A DNA stretch of 52,814 nt from an uncultured Oscillospiraceae bacterium (GTDB lineage: Bacteria; Bacillota; Clostridia; Oscillospirales; Oscillospiraceae), in assembly GCA_910584285.1 (NCBI GenBank), contig CAJTYK010000010.1, forward strand, positions 1-52,814. Reading direction: 5' to 3'. Below, one piece after another: positions 7,841-16,079 of the stretch (the stretch's first letter is position 1; every line of letters starts with the position of its first letter). The notes under the pieces are model-generated. The model saw only the letters and a program-made list of their open reading frames with translations, made no database searches and was not told the DNA's origin. Made by a program: the position numbers and the translations under genes.

Positions 7841-8640
7841 TAGTCCGACAGCAGAATCCGATCGTTGTCCAGATCGTGCCCGGTTCCCTTTTTGAAGCGA
7901 CGGAGCAGATCGTCCACCGTCATGCCCGCCCGCTCCTGGCCGGACACGTCCAGCACAATCCGGCCGTCCGCCATCATCAGCGTGCGGCTGCCCAGATCCA
8001 GGGCCTGACGCATATTGTGTGTGACCATCAGGCAGGTGATGTGGTGCTCGGCCACAATGGTGCGGGTGAGCTTCAGCACCTTTTCCGCCGTGGCGGGATC
8101 CAGGGCAGCGGTGTGCTCGTCCAGCAGCAGCAGCCTGGGGGTAACCAGAGTGGCCATCAGCAGAGTGAGTGCCTGGCGCTGTCCACCGGACAGCAGCCCC
8201 ACCGGCTGACGCATCCGATCCTCCAGGCCCATGCCCAGCAGCTTCAGTTGCTGGGCGAAGAACTCCTTGTCCTTCTTCCGGATCCGGCTGAGGGGAGCGG
8301 TGCCCTCCGACGAGCGCAGGTAGGCCAGGGCCAGGTTCTCCTCAATGGTGAGGGAGGGGGCGGTGCCCCGCAGGGGATCCTGGAACAGCCGCCCGATGAC
8401 CCGGCTGCGCCTGTGGTTGGGGGTGAAGGTCACGTCCTCGCCCCCCAGCGTGATGGAGCCGGAGTCCACAAAAAAGCTGCCTGCCACCGCGTTGAGCAGG
8501 GTGGACTTGCCCGCCCCGTTAGAGCCGATGATGGTGGCGAAGTCGCCAGGGGCCAGGTGGAGGGACAGGCGATCCAGCGCCGTCTTTTCATTGACGGTGC
8601 CTGGGTTGAAGGTTTTGGAGATATTGTCGATGCGCAGCAT
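7840..8640 (-). CDS. trpZ: Tryptophan ABC transporter ATPase TrpZ
   Basis: A 266-residue ABC ATPase. Walker A GSNGAGKST is at residues 39-47, the Q-loop is near 86, the signature LSGGQRQAL is near 150 and Walker B LLLLDEHTAAL is near 170, with the EH in place of the usual EP seen in this transporter group. The H-loop VTHNM follows. It powers the import system encoded upstream (trpX binding protein, trpY permease). The start lies one base after the trpY stop. The specificity call rests on the Trp T-box that leads the operon and on the family, not on the ATPase itself. Confidence 0.85.
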   Translation of the reverse strand: MLRIDNISKTFNPGTVNEKTALDRLSLHLAPGDFATIIGSNGAGKSTLLNAVAGSFFVDSGSITLGGEDVTFTPNHRRSRVIGRLFQDPLRGTAPSLTIEENLALAYLRSSEGTAPLSRIRKKDKEFFAQQLKLLGMGLEDRMRQPVGLLSGGQRQALTLLMATLVTPRLLLLDEHTAALDPATAEKVLKLTRTIVAEHHITCLMVTHNMRQALDLGSRTLMMADGRIVLDVSGQERAGMTVDDLLRRFKKGTGHDLDNDRILLSD

Positions 8641-8641
8641 A

Positions 8642-9571
8642 TCAGCGTCCCCCCTTCCGACCCGCGGCCAGCTTCCGCTTGTGGAAGCCCGCCCCGGCCT
8701 TGATGGTGGGGGCAGCGATGGCCAGGGCCACCACGGCGGCGGTGAGCAGCTTCAGGCAGTCCACCGGCACCACCTTGGTGTAGAACACGATGGCGTAGAT
8801 GAAGCGGTAGATGATGGAGCCCACCATGACGGCGATAACCCCCCGGCCCATGCCCCGGCGGCCCACCACCGTCTCGCCGATGATGAGACAGGCCAGGCCG
8901 ATGACCACGATGCCGGTGCCTGAGCCCATGTCCACCGTGCGCTGGTACTGGCCCACCACCGCGCCGGACAAACCGGTGAGGGCGTTGGCCATGCACAGAC
9001 CCACGGTGATGGTAAACGTCGGGTTCACCGACGAGGCCCGCACCATGTCCCGGTTATCCCCGGTGGCCCGGATGGACAGCCCCAGCCGGGTGCCCAGGAA
9101 CAAATACAGCAGCACCCCCGCCAAAATGGTGACAGCGGCGGACAGGATCAGCTCATGCCACTGAACCCAGAAGGAAGCGCCCCCGAACAGGCCCTTGGCC
9201 AGGGAGAACACGGTGTCCTTCTTCATCAGGCTGGCGCTGGATTTCCAGCCCATGGCCATCAGGTTGACGGTGTACAGCCCGGTGTTGGTAATGATGCCCG
9301 CCAGGATGGAGGGCACCCCCATGCGGGTTTGGAGGAAGGCGGTGACAAACCCGGCGCAGGCTCCAGCCAGCATGGCCGCCGGGATAGCTAAGAGGGGGTG
9401 GCCCGCCGCCGTCACCGTCACGGAAACCGCCGCCCCCAGCACGAAGCTGCCGTCGGTGGTGAGATCGGCGATGTCTAAAATACGGTAGCTGAGAAACAGC
9501 GCCATGGCTACCAGGGCGTACTGAAAGCCCAGCTCCAGGGCGGTCTGGGAGATCAAAAGTATGGAACCCAT
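8642..9571 (-). CDS. trpY: Tryptophan ABC transporter permease TrpY
   Basis: A 309-residue integral membrane protein with about eight hydrophobic segments, of the branched-chain/ribose-type permease fold (LDIADLTTDGSFVLGAAVSV, then SGAVVGQYQ and GLACLIIGE). The start at 9571 is chosen over 9598 because a GAGGAG ribosome site lies nine bases upstream and the hydrophobic segment starts immediately. It pairs with TrpZ one base downstream. The methyltransferase gene ends 53 bp upstream and a GC-rich dyad lies in that gap. Confidence 0.87.
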   Translation of the reverse strand: MGSILLISQTALELGFQYALVAMALFLSYRILDIADLTTDGSFVLGAAVSVTVTAAGHPLLAIPAAMLAGACAGFVTAFLQTRMGVPSILAGIITNTGLYTVNLMAMGWKSSASLMKKDTVFSLAKGLFGGASFWVQWHELILSAAVTILAGVLLYLFLGTRLGLSIRATGDNRDMVRASSVNPTFTITVGLCMANALTGLSGAVVGQYQRTVDMGSGTGIVVIGLACLIIGETVVGRRGMGRGVIAVMVGSIIYRFIYAIVFYTKVVPVDCLKLLTAAVVALAIAAPTIKAGAGFHKRKLAAGRKGGR

Positions 9572-9624
9572 GGGGTTCAGCTCCTCTCGTGCGCCCACCC
9601 CCGGCGGGGCCGGGGGCGGGGTGT

Positions 9625-10416
9625 TTACAGTTTCCGGAACACGTCTAAAAAGTGGTTGGATGCGCCCACCAGGTCGGGTCGTTCACAGATGGCGAAGTGG
9701 TATTGGAGGTATAGCTTATACATCTTGTCATCCATCTGGTCAACGGTGTCCCGCAGATAACCGGTGGCCATGTCCGTGCCTACGAAGTGCAGGCGCTGCA
9801 CAGGCAGGCCGTTCATCAGGGCGTCAATGTCCTCCCTGCGGTGAAGGGCGAATATCTCCTCCGGAGTGGAGGACAGCTTGAAGGTGTCCAAGTCGGTCAG
9901 GCTCAGATAGCGGGGGTCTTTCAGAAACTCCCGGCCAAAACAGCACTGGAGTACGGTGGCGTCGTTTCCACAGTAGGCGGCGAATACCACCCCACCCGGT
10001 TTTGTCACCCGCAGGGCCTCAGTGAGCGCCTTTTTCTGCTCCTCCACCGTATACAGGTGGTACATGGGACCCAGCAGAAGGGTGATATCATAAACGCCGT
10101 CCGAGAATTCAGACAGATCCAGCGCGTTCCCCTGCCGGACGGTGACAGGCTCACTGGGAAGGGTGTTGTGCCGAAACACCTCTATATTATGCCTCAACAG
10201 CTCCACCGCGTCCACATGATAGCCCGCCTGGGCCAGCGCGTGGGCATAGCGGCCGGTACCTGCCCCAATTTCAATGACCCGATCCCCCGGTTTTAGGTAT
10301 TGTTCAATATACCGCATGGTGGTGAGAAACTCCACCATGCCCTGGCGGCTCCTGAGCCGGGCGTCTTCATTGCAGTGGGTCTCATAAAATTCCCGCAGGC
10401 AGCTCGGTGCTTCCAT
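9625..10416 (-). CDS. Class I SAM-dependent methyltransferase inside the trp transporter operon
   Basis: A 263-residue protein. Motif I VIEIGAGTGRYA is at about 47-58, followed by an acidic residue at the next strand end (VDAVE) and a motif IV-like DITLLLGPMYHLY near 128-140. Motif V-VI ALRVTKPGGVVFAAY is near 155-170. This is the small-molecule methyltransferase fold. It starts 3 bp after the trpX stop and precedes trpY, so it is an integral part of the T-box-controlled transcript. The usual trpXYZ order has no such gene. Its substrate cannot be read from the sequence. A tryptophan-related metabolite is a guess from context. Confidence 0.85.
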   Translation of the reverse strand: MEAPSCLREFYETHCNEDARLRSRQGMVEFLTTMRYIEQYLKPGDRVIEIGAGTGRYAHALAQAGYHVDAVELLRHNIEVFRHNTLPSEPVTVRQGNALDLSEFSDGVYDITLLLGPMYHLYTVEEQKKALTEALRVTKPGGVVFAAYCGNDATVLQCCFGREFLKDPRYLSLTDLDTFKLSSTPEEIFALHRREDIDALMNGLPVQRLHFVGTDMATGYLRDTVDQMDDKMYKLYLQYHFAICERPDLVGASNHFLDVFRKL

Positions 10417-10419
10417 GGT

Positions 10420-11490
10420 TCAATCTTCTGTGGTCTGAACCTCCACCAGGGTGCCCATGTCCTTGAACATGGAGTAGTCGGCGTTCAGCCCGGCGGCGGT
10501 CTCGGTGTTGACGGTGATGATGCCGCCGTCCATCAGGTAGTAGTCCTCCAGGCCGTCCATGCCCTTGGTCAGGGCCTCATAGGCCAGGTCGGCAGTGCGC
10601 CCACCCAGCTCGGTGTAGTTCACGCCGCAGGTGGCGAAGGCGCCGTTTCGCACGAAAGAGTCCGCCCCGGTGTAGTGGGGGATGCCGGCGTCAATCAGGC
10701 TTTGGTAGATGGCCAGCTCCGCCACGGCGATCTTGTTGTCAGTGGGGGTGAAGATGGCGTCCACGCCCTCGGCGGCCAGGGCCGCGGCGGCGGCGATGAC
10801 CTCATCGTTGGAGTTGGCGGTCTGTTCGGAGTAGGGGATGCCCTTCTCGGTGAGGTATGCCTTGGCCTCGGCGATGGGGCGGATGGAGTTGTCCTCGGAC
10901 AGGGAGTAGAGTAGGCCCACCTTCTTCAGCTCCGGGTTCTGGGCCAGCATCATGTCGATGATGAACCGGGTGTTCAGCGCGTCGCTGGTGCCTGTGACGT
11001 AGTCGATGCCGGTGAGGGCCACGCTCTCCTCGTCGGGGTAGGACACGGCGGCGAACACCACAGGGGTCTTGCTGTCCTCGGCGGCCAGGGCGGAGATCTT
11101 GGCGGCGGCGGTGGCTATGGGGATGATCACGTCCACCTGGTCGGCGATGGCCTGGTCGGCCAGCTGCTTCAGGGTAGTCTCGTCCCCCTGACCGGAGGTG
11201 GTGGTGTGCTCAATGGTGATCCCGTTGTCGGCGGCCAGCTTGTCGAGCTGCTGCTCGATGGCCTTGGCGATCTCGTCCAGGGAAGGATGGTCGGTGAGCT
11301 TGATGATGGCGGCCTTGTAGGTCTTGCCGGAAGGCTGCTGGGACTGGGTGGAACCCTGAACGCCTTCGCTGCCGTTGGGGCCGGGGTAGTCGTGGTCGCC
11401 CCCGCTTCTGGCGCAGGCGCACAGGGAGAGGGACAGAGCCGCGGCCGCGGCAATGGCGAAGAATTTCTTGACGATGTTGTGCTTTTTCAT
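10420..11490 (-). CDS. trpX: Tryptophan ABC transporter substrate-binding lipoprotein TrpX
   Basis: A 356-residue lipoprotein. The signal peptide MKKHNIVKKFFAIAAAA leads to a lipobox ending at Cys26 (LCAC). A short linker precedes an ABC-substrate-binding domain of the TrpX/DUF534 type (KTYKAAIIKLTDHPSLDEIA, VIIPIATAAAKI, ALTGIDYVTGTSDA). The start at 11490 has a GGAGG site nine bases upstream. An in-frame ATG further up (11646) lies inside the T-box and is not real. Known trpXYZ systems in Firmicutes are regulated by Trp-specific T-boxes, matching the leader here. Confidence 0.88.
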   Translation of the reverse strand: MKKHNIVKKFFAIAAAAALSLSLCACARSGGDHDYPGPNGSEGVQGSTQSQQPSGKTYKAAIIKLTDHPSLDEIAKAIEQQLDKLAADNGITIEHTTTSGQGDETTLKQLADQAIADQVDVIIPIATAAAKISALAAEDSKTPVVFAAVSYPDEESVALTGIDYVTGTSDALNTRFIIDMMLAQNPELKKVGLLYSLSEDNSIRPIAEAKAYLTEKGIPYSEQTANSNDEVIAAAAALAAEGVDAIFTPTDNKIAVAELAIYQSLIDAGIPHYTGADSFVRNGAFATCGVNYTELGGRTADLAYEALTKGMDGLEDYYLMDGGIITVNTETAAGLNADYSMFKDMGTLVEVQTTED

Positions 11491-11568
11491 GGTGTTTTCC
11501 TCCATATTATGATTTTGGGCGGCAGATGAACCCCGGAGGTGCCAAAACCGGGGGAGGAAAAGGCAAAC

Positions 11569-11849
11569 AAAAAAGCCTTTGCCCCACACATGGGACAAAA
11601 GCTGCTGCTTCTGCGATACCACCCAAATTGACGTATAAACGTCCACTCGCTTACGCGTACCATCATACGCGCCCCGATGGATAACGGGTGGGAGTCCCGT
11701 CGGTCTCTACTTGGCCTGAGCCGTTCGATCCGCCCTCCGGAGTCCATTCGCCGGCCGCTCGCCGCCCCGTTTCCACCATCGGGGGCTCTCTGAAGGTCTG
11801 CCGCGCCGGGTACTTCTCTCCGTCACTGGTTTGTGCTGTTTGATTGTTG
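11569..11849 (-). promoter_or_regulatory. T-box riboswitch, tryptophan specifier
   Basis: Read on the minus strand. Stem I opens with GGAG paired to CTCC and carries an AGTA motif on the left of the specifier loop. A distal loop (AGAGAG ... GGTGGAAAC) follows. The right side of the specifier loop reads CGAATGGA, giving UGG (Trp) as specifier (about 11741-11748 in plus coordinates). The conserved stem III end CCGTTATC follows. The T-box core GGGTGGTATCGC lies at about 11610-11622. The terminator has an 11-bp stem (GCTTTTGTCCC with GGGGCAAAGGC) and six T at 11569-11602. Uncharged tRNA-Trp should favour the antiterminator and switch on trpX and the genes behind it. Confidence 0.9.
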
Positions 11850-11855
11850 TGCTTT

Positions 11856-11884
11856 ATTATATGCGGCCGGGGGCGGTTTGTCAA
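11856..11884 (-). promoter_or_regulatory. Consensus promoter of the trp T-box operon
   Basis: TTGACA (11879-11884) and TATAAT (11856-11861) on the minus strand with a 17-bp spacer: a perfect consensus. Control is therefore expected to lie in the T-box rather than at initiation. Confidence 0.88.
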
Positions 11885-11940
11885 GGGGGAGAGTGGAAAT
11901 TTCCAGAATTAGCATAACTCCCTGCCCTTGGCTACTTTTT

Positions 11941-12022
11941 TCGCGGATTTTTTCATCCGCGATTTAGCCATACCCTTTTTCAGCTAAGAGAGCATCCGCG
12001 ACCATTCTCGTCACGGATGCTC
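11941..12022. repeat. Two inverted repeats sharing an ATCCGCGA core
   Basis: The 250-bp gap upstream of the trp promoter and downstream of nanA holds an 8-bp perfect hairpin (11941-11948 with 11955-11962, T-rich loop). It also holds a 9-bp hairpin (11990-11998 with 12014-12022) followed on the plus strand by a pyrimidine/T run to 12035. ATCCGCGA occurs in both, which suggests duplicated arms. No coding frame fits. One may end the nanA transcript, but T runs are on the wrong side for that. Confidence 0.5.
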
Positions 12023-12134
12023 CCTTTCCTTTTTTGACACTTGCCCTTATCTTAGTGACATTGGCCCGAGGGCAGACTTTTTCGATCTGTTATACCGCCG
12101 CACACAGCGGCGCCTCACGTTTTCCCTTGTTCCG

Positions 12135-13070
12135 TTATGCGCGGGTCTTGATCCGCCGGACGATGTCCAGCTCCAGCCCGTCCGCCTCATCAATGGCGCA
12201 CAGCTCCTCCAGCAGCTTCTTCTCCTCCTCTGGCGTGAAGTTGGAGAAGGGCCTTCTGGCGTACCCGCCTGGCACGCCGCCCCCCCGCAGCCACGCCTTG
12301 ATGCAGGCCATCATGCTGCCGCTGTGGAGGCCCGCCATGATGATGTGTACCGCCTTGCCCTGGAGCTGGGCAGCGGTGGCCACGTCGGACGCCTTCACCG
12401 CCTGCCAGATCTTCAGGTAGAGATCCGGTATGACATTGTAGAACGAGCCGATGATCCCATCCACCCCCAGGGCGATGTTGGAGCTGCCCAGCTCGTCGCA
12501 GCCGCCGTAGATCTGGAACCCGGGCTTGCAGCGCTCCCGGATGAGGGGCACCTCGTAGAGGGCTGTGGCGGTGTATTTCACGCCCTTGACGTTCTCAATC
12601 TCCGACAGGCGGATGACCTGTTCCACCGTCATCAGTCCTGCCAGAGGGATGTTGTAAACAATCATGGGCAGGCTGGTGGAGCCCGCCAGATCCTCATAGT
12701 AGTGGAAGATCTGATCCTCGCTAAACTTGAAGTAGAAGGGAGGCACGCTGGATATGCCCGCCGCGCCGCACTGTTCAGCGTGCTTGGCCAGCTCGATGGA
12801 AGCCCGGGTGGACATGGCGCCCACGTGCACCACCACCGGCACCTTGTCGCCCACCTCCTCCATCACAATTTCCACCTGGCGCATCCGCTCCTGGGAATTC
12901 ATCAGGAAGGTCTCGCCGGTGGAGCCGGTGAGGTACAGCCCCCCGATGTCAAAGGACAGTAGGTAGCGGATAAAGTCCCGGGTGCCCGCCTCGTCCAGGT
13001 TCTCATTCTTGTCAAAGATGGACAAAACCGCCGGGATCACGCCTTTGAACTCACGGATATCACGGCTCAT
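12135..13070 (-). CDS. nanA: N-acetylneuraminate lyase-like aldolase (DapA/NanA family)
   Basis: A 311-residue TIM-barrel aldolase. GSTGE is at 49-53 (substrate carboxylate binding), YNIP at 139-142 (catalytic Tyr139) and KGVKYTA carries the Schiff-base Lys165. Further matches to NanA are HVGAMST, VPPFYFKFS and IYGGCDE with GSFYN. Known NanA splits N-acetylneuraminate into N-acetylmannosamine and pyruvate. It is the last gene of the peptide-type transporter operon, and its start overlaps the dppF-like stop by 4 bp. Genes for NanE and NanK are not in the window. A related 2-keto-3-deoxy sugar acid is the alternative substrate. Confidence 0.78.
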   Translation of the reverse strand: MSRDIREFKGVIPAVLSIFDKNENLDEAGTRDFIRYLLSFDIGGLYLTGSTGETFLMNSQERMRQVEIVMEEVGDKVPVVVHVGAMSTRASIELAKHAEQCGAAGISSVPPFYFKFSEDQIFHYYEDLAGSTSLPMIVYNIPLAGLMTVEQVIRLSEIENVKGVKYTATALYEVPLIRERCKPGFQIYGGCDELGSSNIALGVDGIIGSFYNVIPDLYLKIWQAVKASDVATAAQLQGKAVHIIMAGLHSGSMMACIKAWLRGGGVPGGYARRPFSNFTPEEEKKLLEELCAIDEADGLELDIVRRIKTRA

Positions 13071-14116
13071 TCTGATACGCTCTCCTTTTTCACCGCGCCC
13101 TTTGCCTCCATCATCTCCTTTACCTTGTGGCAGGAGACAAAGTGGCTAACGCCGTCAATGATATATTCCTCCAGCACGGGCCGCTCGTTCTTGCACCGCT
13201 CCTGGCACTCCGGACAGCGGGGGTGGAAGGTGCAGCCCGATGGCGGATTGGCCGGGGAGGGCACGTCCCCCTGGAGGGGGATGCGGTGCTTCTTCTGGGC
13301 CACGTCGGCCACGGGGATGGCGCTGAGCAGGGCCTTGGTGTAGGGGTGCAGGGTGTTGGCGAACAGCTCCTCCGCATCGGTCAGCTCCACGATGCGCCCC
13401 AGGTACATCACCGCGATCCGGTCGGCCAAGTATTCCACCACCGACAGGTCATGGGTGATGAAAATGTAGGTCAGCTTATATTCTTCCTTCAGCTGGTTCA
13501 GTAGCCGCAGCACCTGGGCCTGGATGGACACGTCCAGGGCGGACACCGCCTCGTCGCAGATAATGAGCTCCGGGCCCACAGACAGCGCCCGGGCGATGCC
13601 GATGCGCTGGCGCTGGCCGCCGGAGAACTCGTTGGGATAGCGGGTCATGTAGTCCCGGGGCAGGTTGACGGACTCCAGCAGGTCGCCGATCTTCTTGATC
13701 CGCTCCTGCTTATCCTTCATGCCGAACTTGATCAGCGGATCCTCCAGGGAGCCGAAGATGGTAAAGGCCGGGTTCAGGGAGGAGTAGGGATCCTGGAACA
13801 CGATCTGGATCTTCTGCCGGGCGTCGTCCAGCTCCTTCCGGGGCAGCTTGCGCAGATCCTTGAAACCGTCCTCAAACTTGTACTCCATGCTGCCCTCGGT
13901 GACGGGCACCAGCTGGAGGATGGATTTGCCCAGCGTAGTCTTGCCGCAGCCGGACTCGCCCACCAGACCCAGGGTCTCGCCCCGGTACACGTCCAGGCTG
14001 ATGTCGTCCACCGCCTTTACATAGCCCACCGTGCGCTTCATCAGGCCCTTCTTGATGGGGAAATAGGTCTTGGCCCCCCGCACCTTCAGCAGGATTTCCT
14101 TCTCGTTATTTGCCAT
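13067..14116 (-). CDS. Oligopeptide/dipeptide-type ABC transporter ATPase (DppF/OppF-like)
   Basis: A 349-residue ATPase. Walker A GESGCGKTT is near 52-60, the Q-loop segment FQDPYSSLNP near 105, the signature FSGGQRQRIGIARAL near 160 and Walker B LIICDEAVSALD near 185. The C-terminal extension contains GCTFHPRCPECQERC, the cysteine-containing tail shared by oligopeptide/dipeptide ATPases. It begins within the end of the dppD-like gene (overlap 11 bp) and its end overlaps nanA. With the NanA neighbour, the system more likely carries a sugar such as sialic acid than peptides. Dpp-type sialic acid importers are known (SatABCD). Confidence 0.88.
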   Translation of the reverse strand: MANNEKEILLKVRGAKTYFPIKKGLMKRTVGYVKAVDDISLDVYRGETLGLVGESGCGKTTLGKSILQLVPVTEGSMEYKFEDGFKDLRKLPRKELDDARQKIQIVFQDPYSSLNPAFTIFGSLEDPLIKFGMKDKQERIKKIGDLLESVNLPRDYMTRYPNEFSGGQRQRIGIARALSVGPELIICDEAVSALDVSIQAQVLRLLNQLKEEYKLTYIFITHDLSVVEYLADRIAVMYLGRIVELTDAEELFANTLHPYTKALLSAIPVADVAQKKHRIPLQGDVPSPANPPSGCTFHPRCPECQERCKNERPVLEEYIIDGVSHFVSCHKVKEMMEAKGAVKKESVSE

Positions 14117-15131
14117 CTGCCATCACCTCCCTGTAGTTGAAGCAGCGGGTATAGTGCCCCTCCTTGACCCACTCCTCGTCGGGCATCGCCTCCTCACAGC
14201 GGGGGCAGGCGTAATCGCACCGGGGGCAGAACTGGCAGCCCTTGGGGCGGTTGAAGGGGTCGGGAGTGGAGCCCCGGATGGGCTCCAGCTGCTGGTTCTT
14301 GCCCTTGCCCAGCACGGGGATAGAGCGCAGCAGCGCCTTGGTATAGGGGTGGGCAGGGTTGGTGAAGATGTCCTCCACCGGGCCGTACTCCACAATATTG
14401 CCCATGTACATGACGGCCACCTCGTCCGCCATCTCGGCCACCACGCCCATGTTATGGGTGATCATCATGATGGCGGTGTCGTGCTCCCGCTTCAGGTCGT
14501 TCATCAGGTCAAAGATCTGGGCGCTGATGGTCACGTCCAGGGCCGTGGTGGGCTCGTCGGCCAGCAGGATCTTGGGGTCGCAGGACATACCCATGGCGAT
14601 CATGGAGCGCTGCCGCATCCCGCCGGAGAACTGGTGGGGATACTCGCCGTATCGGATGTCCGGGGCGGGAATGCCCATGTCGGCCAGATCCTCAATGGCC
14701 TCCTTCTTGTACTGCTCCTTGGACAGCCCCGGCTTGTGCTGCCGGAGCATCTCCTCGATCTGATAGCCCACGGTGAACACCGGGTTCAGGGCGGTCATGG
14801 GGTCCTGGAAGATGATGGCGATGTCCTGGCCGCGGATGGTGCGCATCTCCTTGCCGTTTTTCTCCAGCTGATCCAGGCGGATCTCGGTGCCATCCTCCTT
14901 GTAGTAGGTGATGGAGCCCTCCTCAATGCGGCTCAGCTCGGGCAGCAGGCGCAGGATGGAGTTGGCGGTCACCGACTTGCCGCAGCCGGACTCGCCCACG
15001 ATGCACAACGTCCGGCCCCGCTTCACGTCGAAGCTGACCCCCCGCAGCACCTTGTTGCAGCGCTGGTTGGTGTAGAAATAGACGTGCAGGCCCTTGACGC
15101 TCAGCACGACGTCGTTCTTATTTTCACTCAT
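14106..15131 (-). CDS. Oligopeptide/dipeptide-type ABC transporter ATPase (DppD/OppD-like)
   Basis: A 341-residue ATPase with Walker A GESGCGKSV, Q-loop FQDPMTALNP, signature FSGGMRQRSMIAMGM and Walker B ILLADEPTTALD. The C-terminal tail is cysteine-rich (CQFCPRCDYACPRC), typical of the DppD/OppD arm. The start at 15131 is preferred to a GTG at 15140 because the AGGTGA ribosome site is five bases from the ATG. It forms the heterodimeric motor with the next gene. Confidence 0.88.
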   Translation of the reverse strand: MSENKNDVVLSVKGLHVYFYTNQRCNKVLRGVSFDVKRGRTLCIVGESGCGKSVTANSILRLLPELSRIEEGSITYYKEDGTEIRLDQLEKNGKEMRTIRGQDIAIIFQDPMTALNPVFTVGYQIEEMLRQHKPGLSKEQYKKEAIEDLADMGIPAPDIRYGEYPHQFSGGMRQRSMIAMGMSCDPKILLADEPTTALDVTISAQIFDLMNDLKREHDTAIMMITHNMGVVAEMADEVAVMYMGNIVEYGPVEDIFTNPAHPYTKALLRSIPVLGKGKNQQLEPIRGSTPDPFNRPKGCQFCPRCDYACPRCEEAMPDEEWVKEGHYTRCFNYREVMADGK

Positions 15132-15143
15132 ATCTCTCACCTC

Positions 15144-16079
15144 TCAGCCGATCTGGGTGGGATCGGACGCGTCCCGCATACCATCCCCGATGAAGTTGAT
15201 GGACAGCACAAACAGGATCAGCATGATGGAGCAGGGCAGCCACATCCACCAGTCACCCAGCCAGTCGAACCGGATGGTGCCGGAGTTGGTGATCACGCTG
15301 ATGATATTGCCCCAAGTGGCCAGCTCCATGGGCACGCCGTAGTTCAGCACGGACAGGGACGCCTCCTGGAGAATGAACATGGCGGTGGACAGGGTGATGT
15401 TCACCACGATGGGACCCAGGGCATTGGGCAGCATATGCTTGAAGGCGATCTTCGTCCGGGAGATGCCGAAGGCCCGCAGGGACTGGACAAATTCCTCCTC
15501 CCGGAGGGAGAGCACCTTGCTCCGGGCCATACGGTACATGGAGGGCCAGCCGGTGAGGATAAAGATGATGATCAGGTTTTGCAGGCTCTGGCCCACCAGG
15601 GCCACGATGATAATGATCATCACCATCTGGGGGATGGACATGAAGATGTCCGCGATCTTCATCAGGATCTTGTCCACCCAGCCGCCCAGGTAGCCCACAT
15701 ACATCCCCAGGGTGACCCCCAGCAGAGCGGCACCCAGGGCGCTGCCCAGGCCGACGAGGATACTGATCCGGCCGCCGTAGAGCATCCGGCTCCAGATATC
15801 CCGGCCCATCTGGTCGGTGCCGAAGATGTGGGCCAGGGAAGGCTTCGCCCGGATCTCCGTCAGGGAGAACTCCGTGGGAGAATACCTGGTGAACAGGGGA
15901 GCGCCAAAGCACAGCACGCAGATCACCACAAACAGGATCACGCCGAATACCGCCAGCTTGTTGGCCGTCAGCTTGCGCAGCGTCCGGTTGGTCAGCTTGG
16001 TGCCCAGCTTTCCGCTTTCTTCCGCAGCCCGGATCTTGTCCAGCTTGCGGTCAAGGGCCGTTTTTTTCGTATTATTCAT
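15144..16079 (-). CDS. ABC transporter permease (DppC/OppC-like)
   Basis: A 311-residue permease. An N-terminal cytoplasmic segment (about 55 residues) precedes the first helix (LAVFGVILFVVICVLCFGAP), and the oligopeptide permease N-domain is followed by the binding-protein-dependent core. The EAA loop is readable as LRAFGISRTKIAFKHMLPNA. The ATG overlaps the dppB-like stop by four bases (ATGA). A 64-residue longer frame upstream lies inside dppB and is not used. Confidence 0.88.
   Translation of the reverse strand: MNNTKKTALDRKLDKIRAAEESGKLGTKLTNRTLRKLTANKLAVFGVILFVVICVLCFGAPLFTRYSPTEFSLTEIRAKPSLAHIFGTDQMGRDIWSRMLYGGRISILVGLGSALGAALLGVTLGMYVGYLGGWVDKILMKIADIFMSIPQMVMIIIIVALVGQSLQNLIIIFILTGWPSMYRMARSKVLSLREEEFVQSLRAFGISRTKIAFKHMLPNALGPIVVNITLSTAMFILQEASLSVLNYGVPMELATWGNIISVITNSGTIRFDWLGDWWMWLPCSIMLILFVLSINFIGDGMRDASDPTQIG

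Noticed and set aside
11491..11646. Longer N-terminus for TrpX starting at 11646
   Set aside because: Those codons lie inside the T-box antiterminator and terminator. The signal peptide and ribosome site define the start at 11490.
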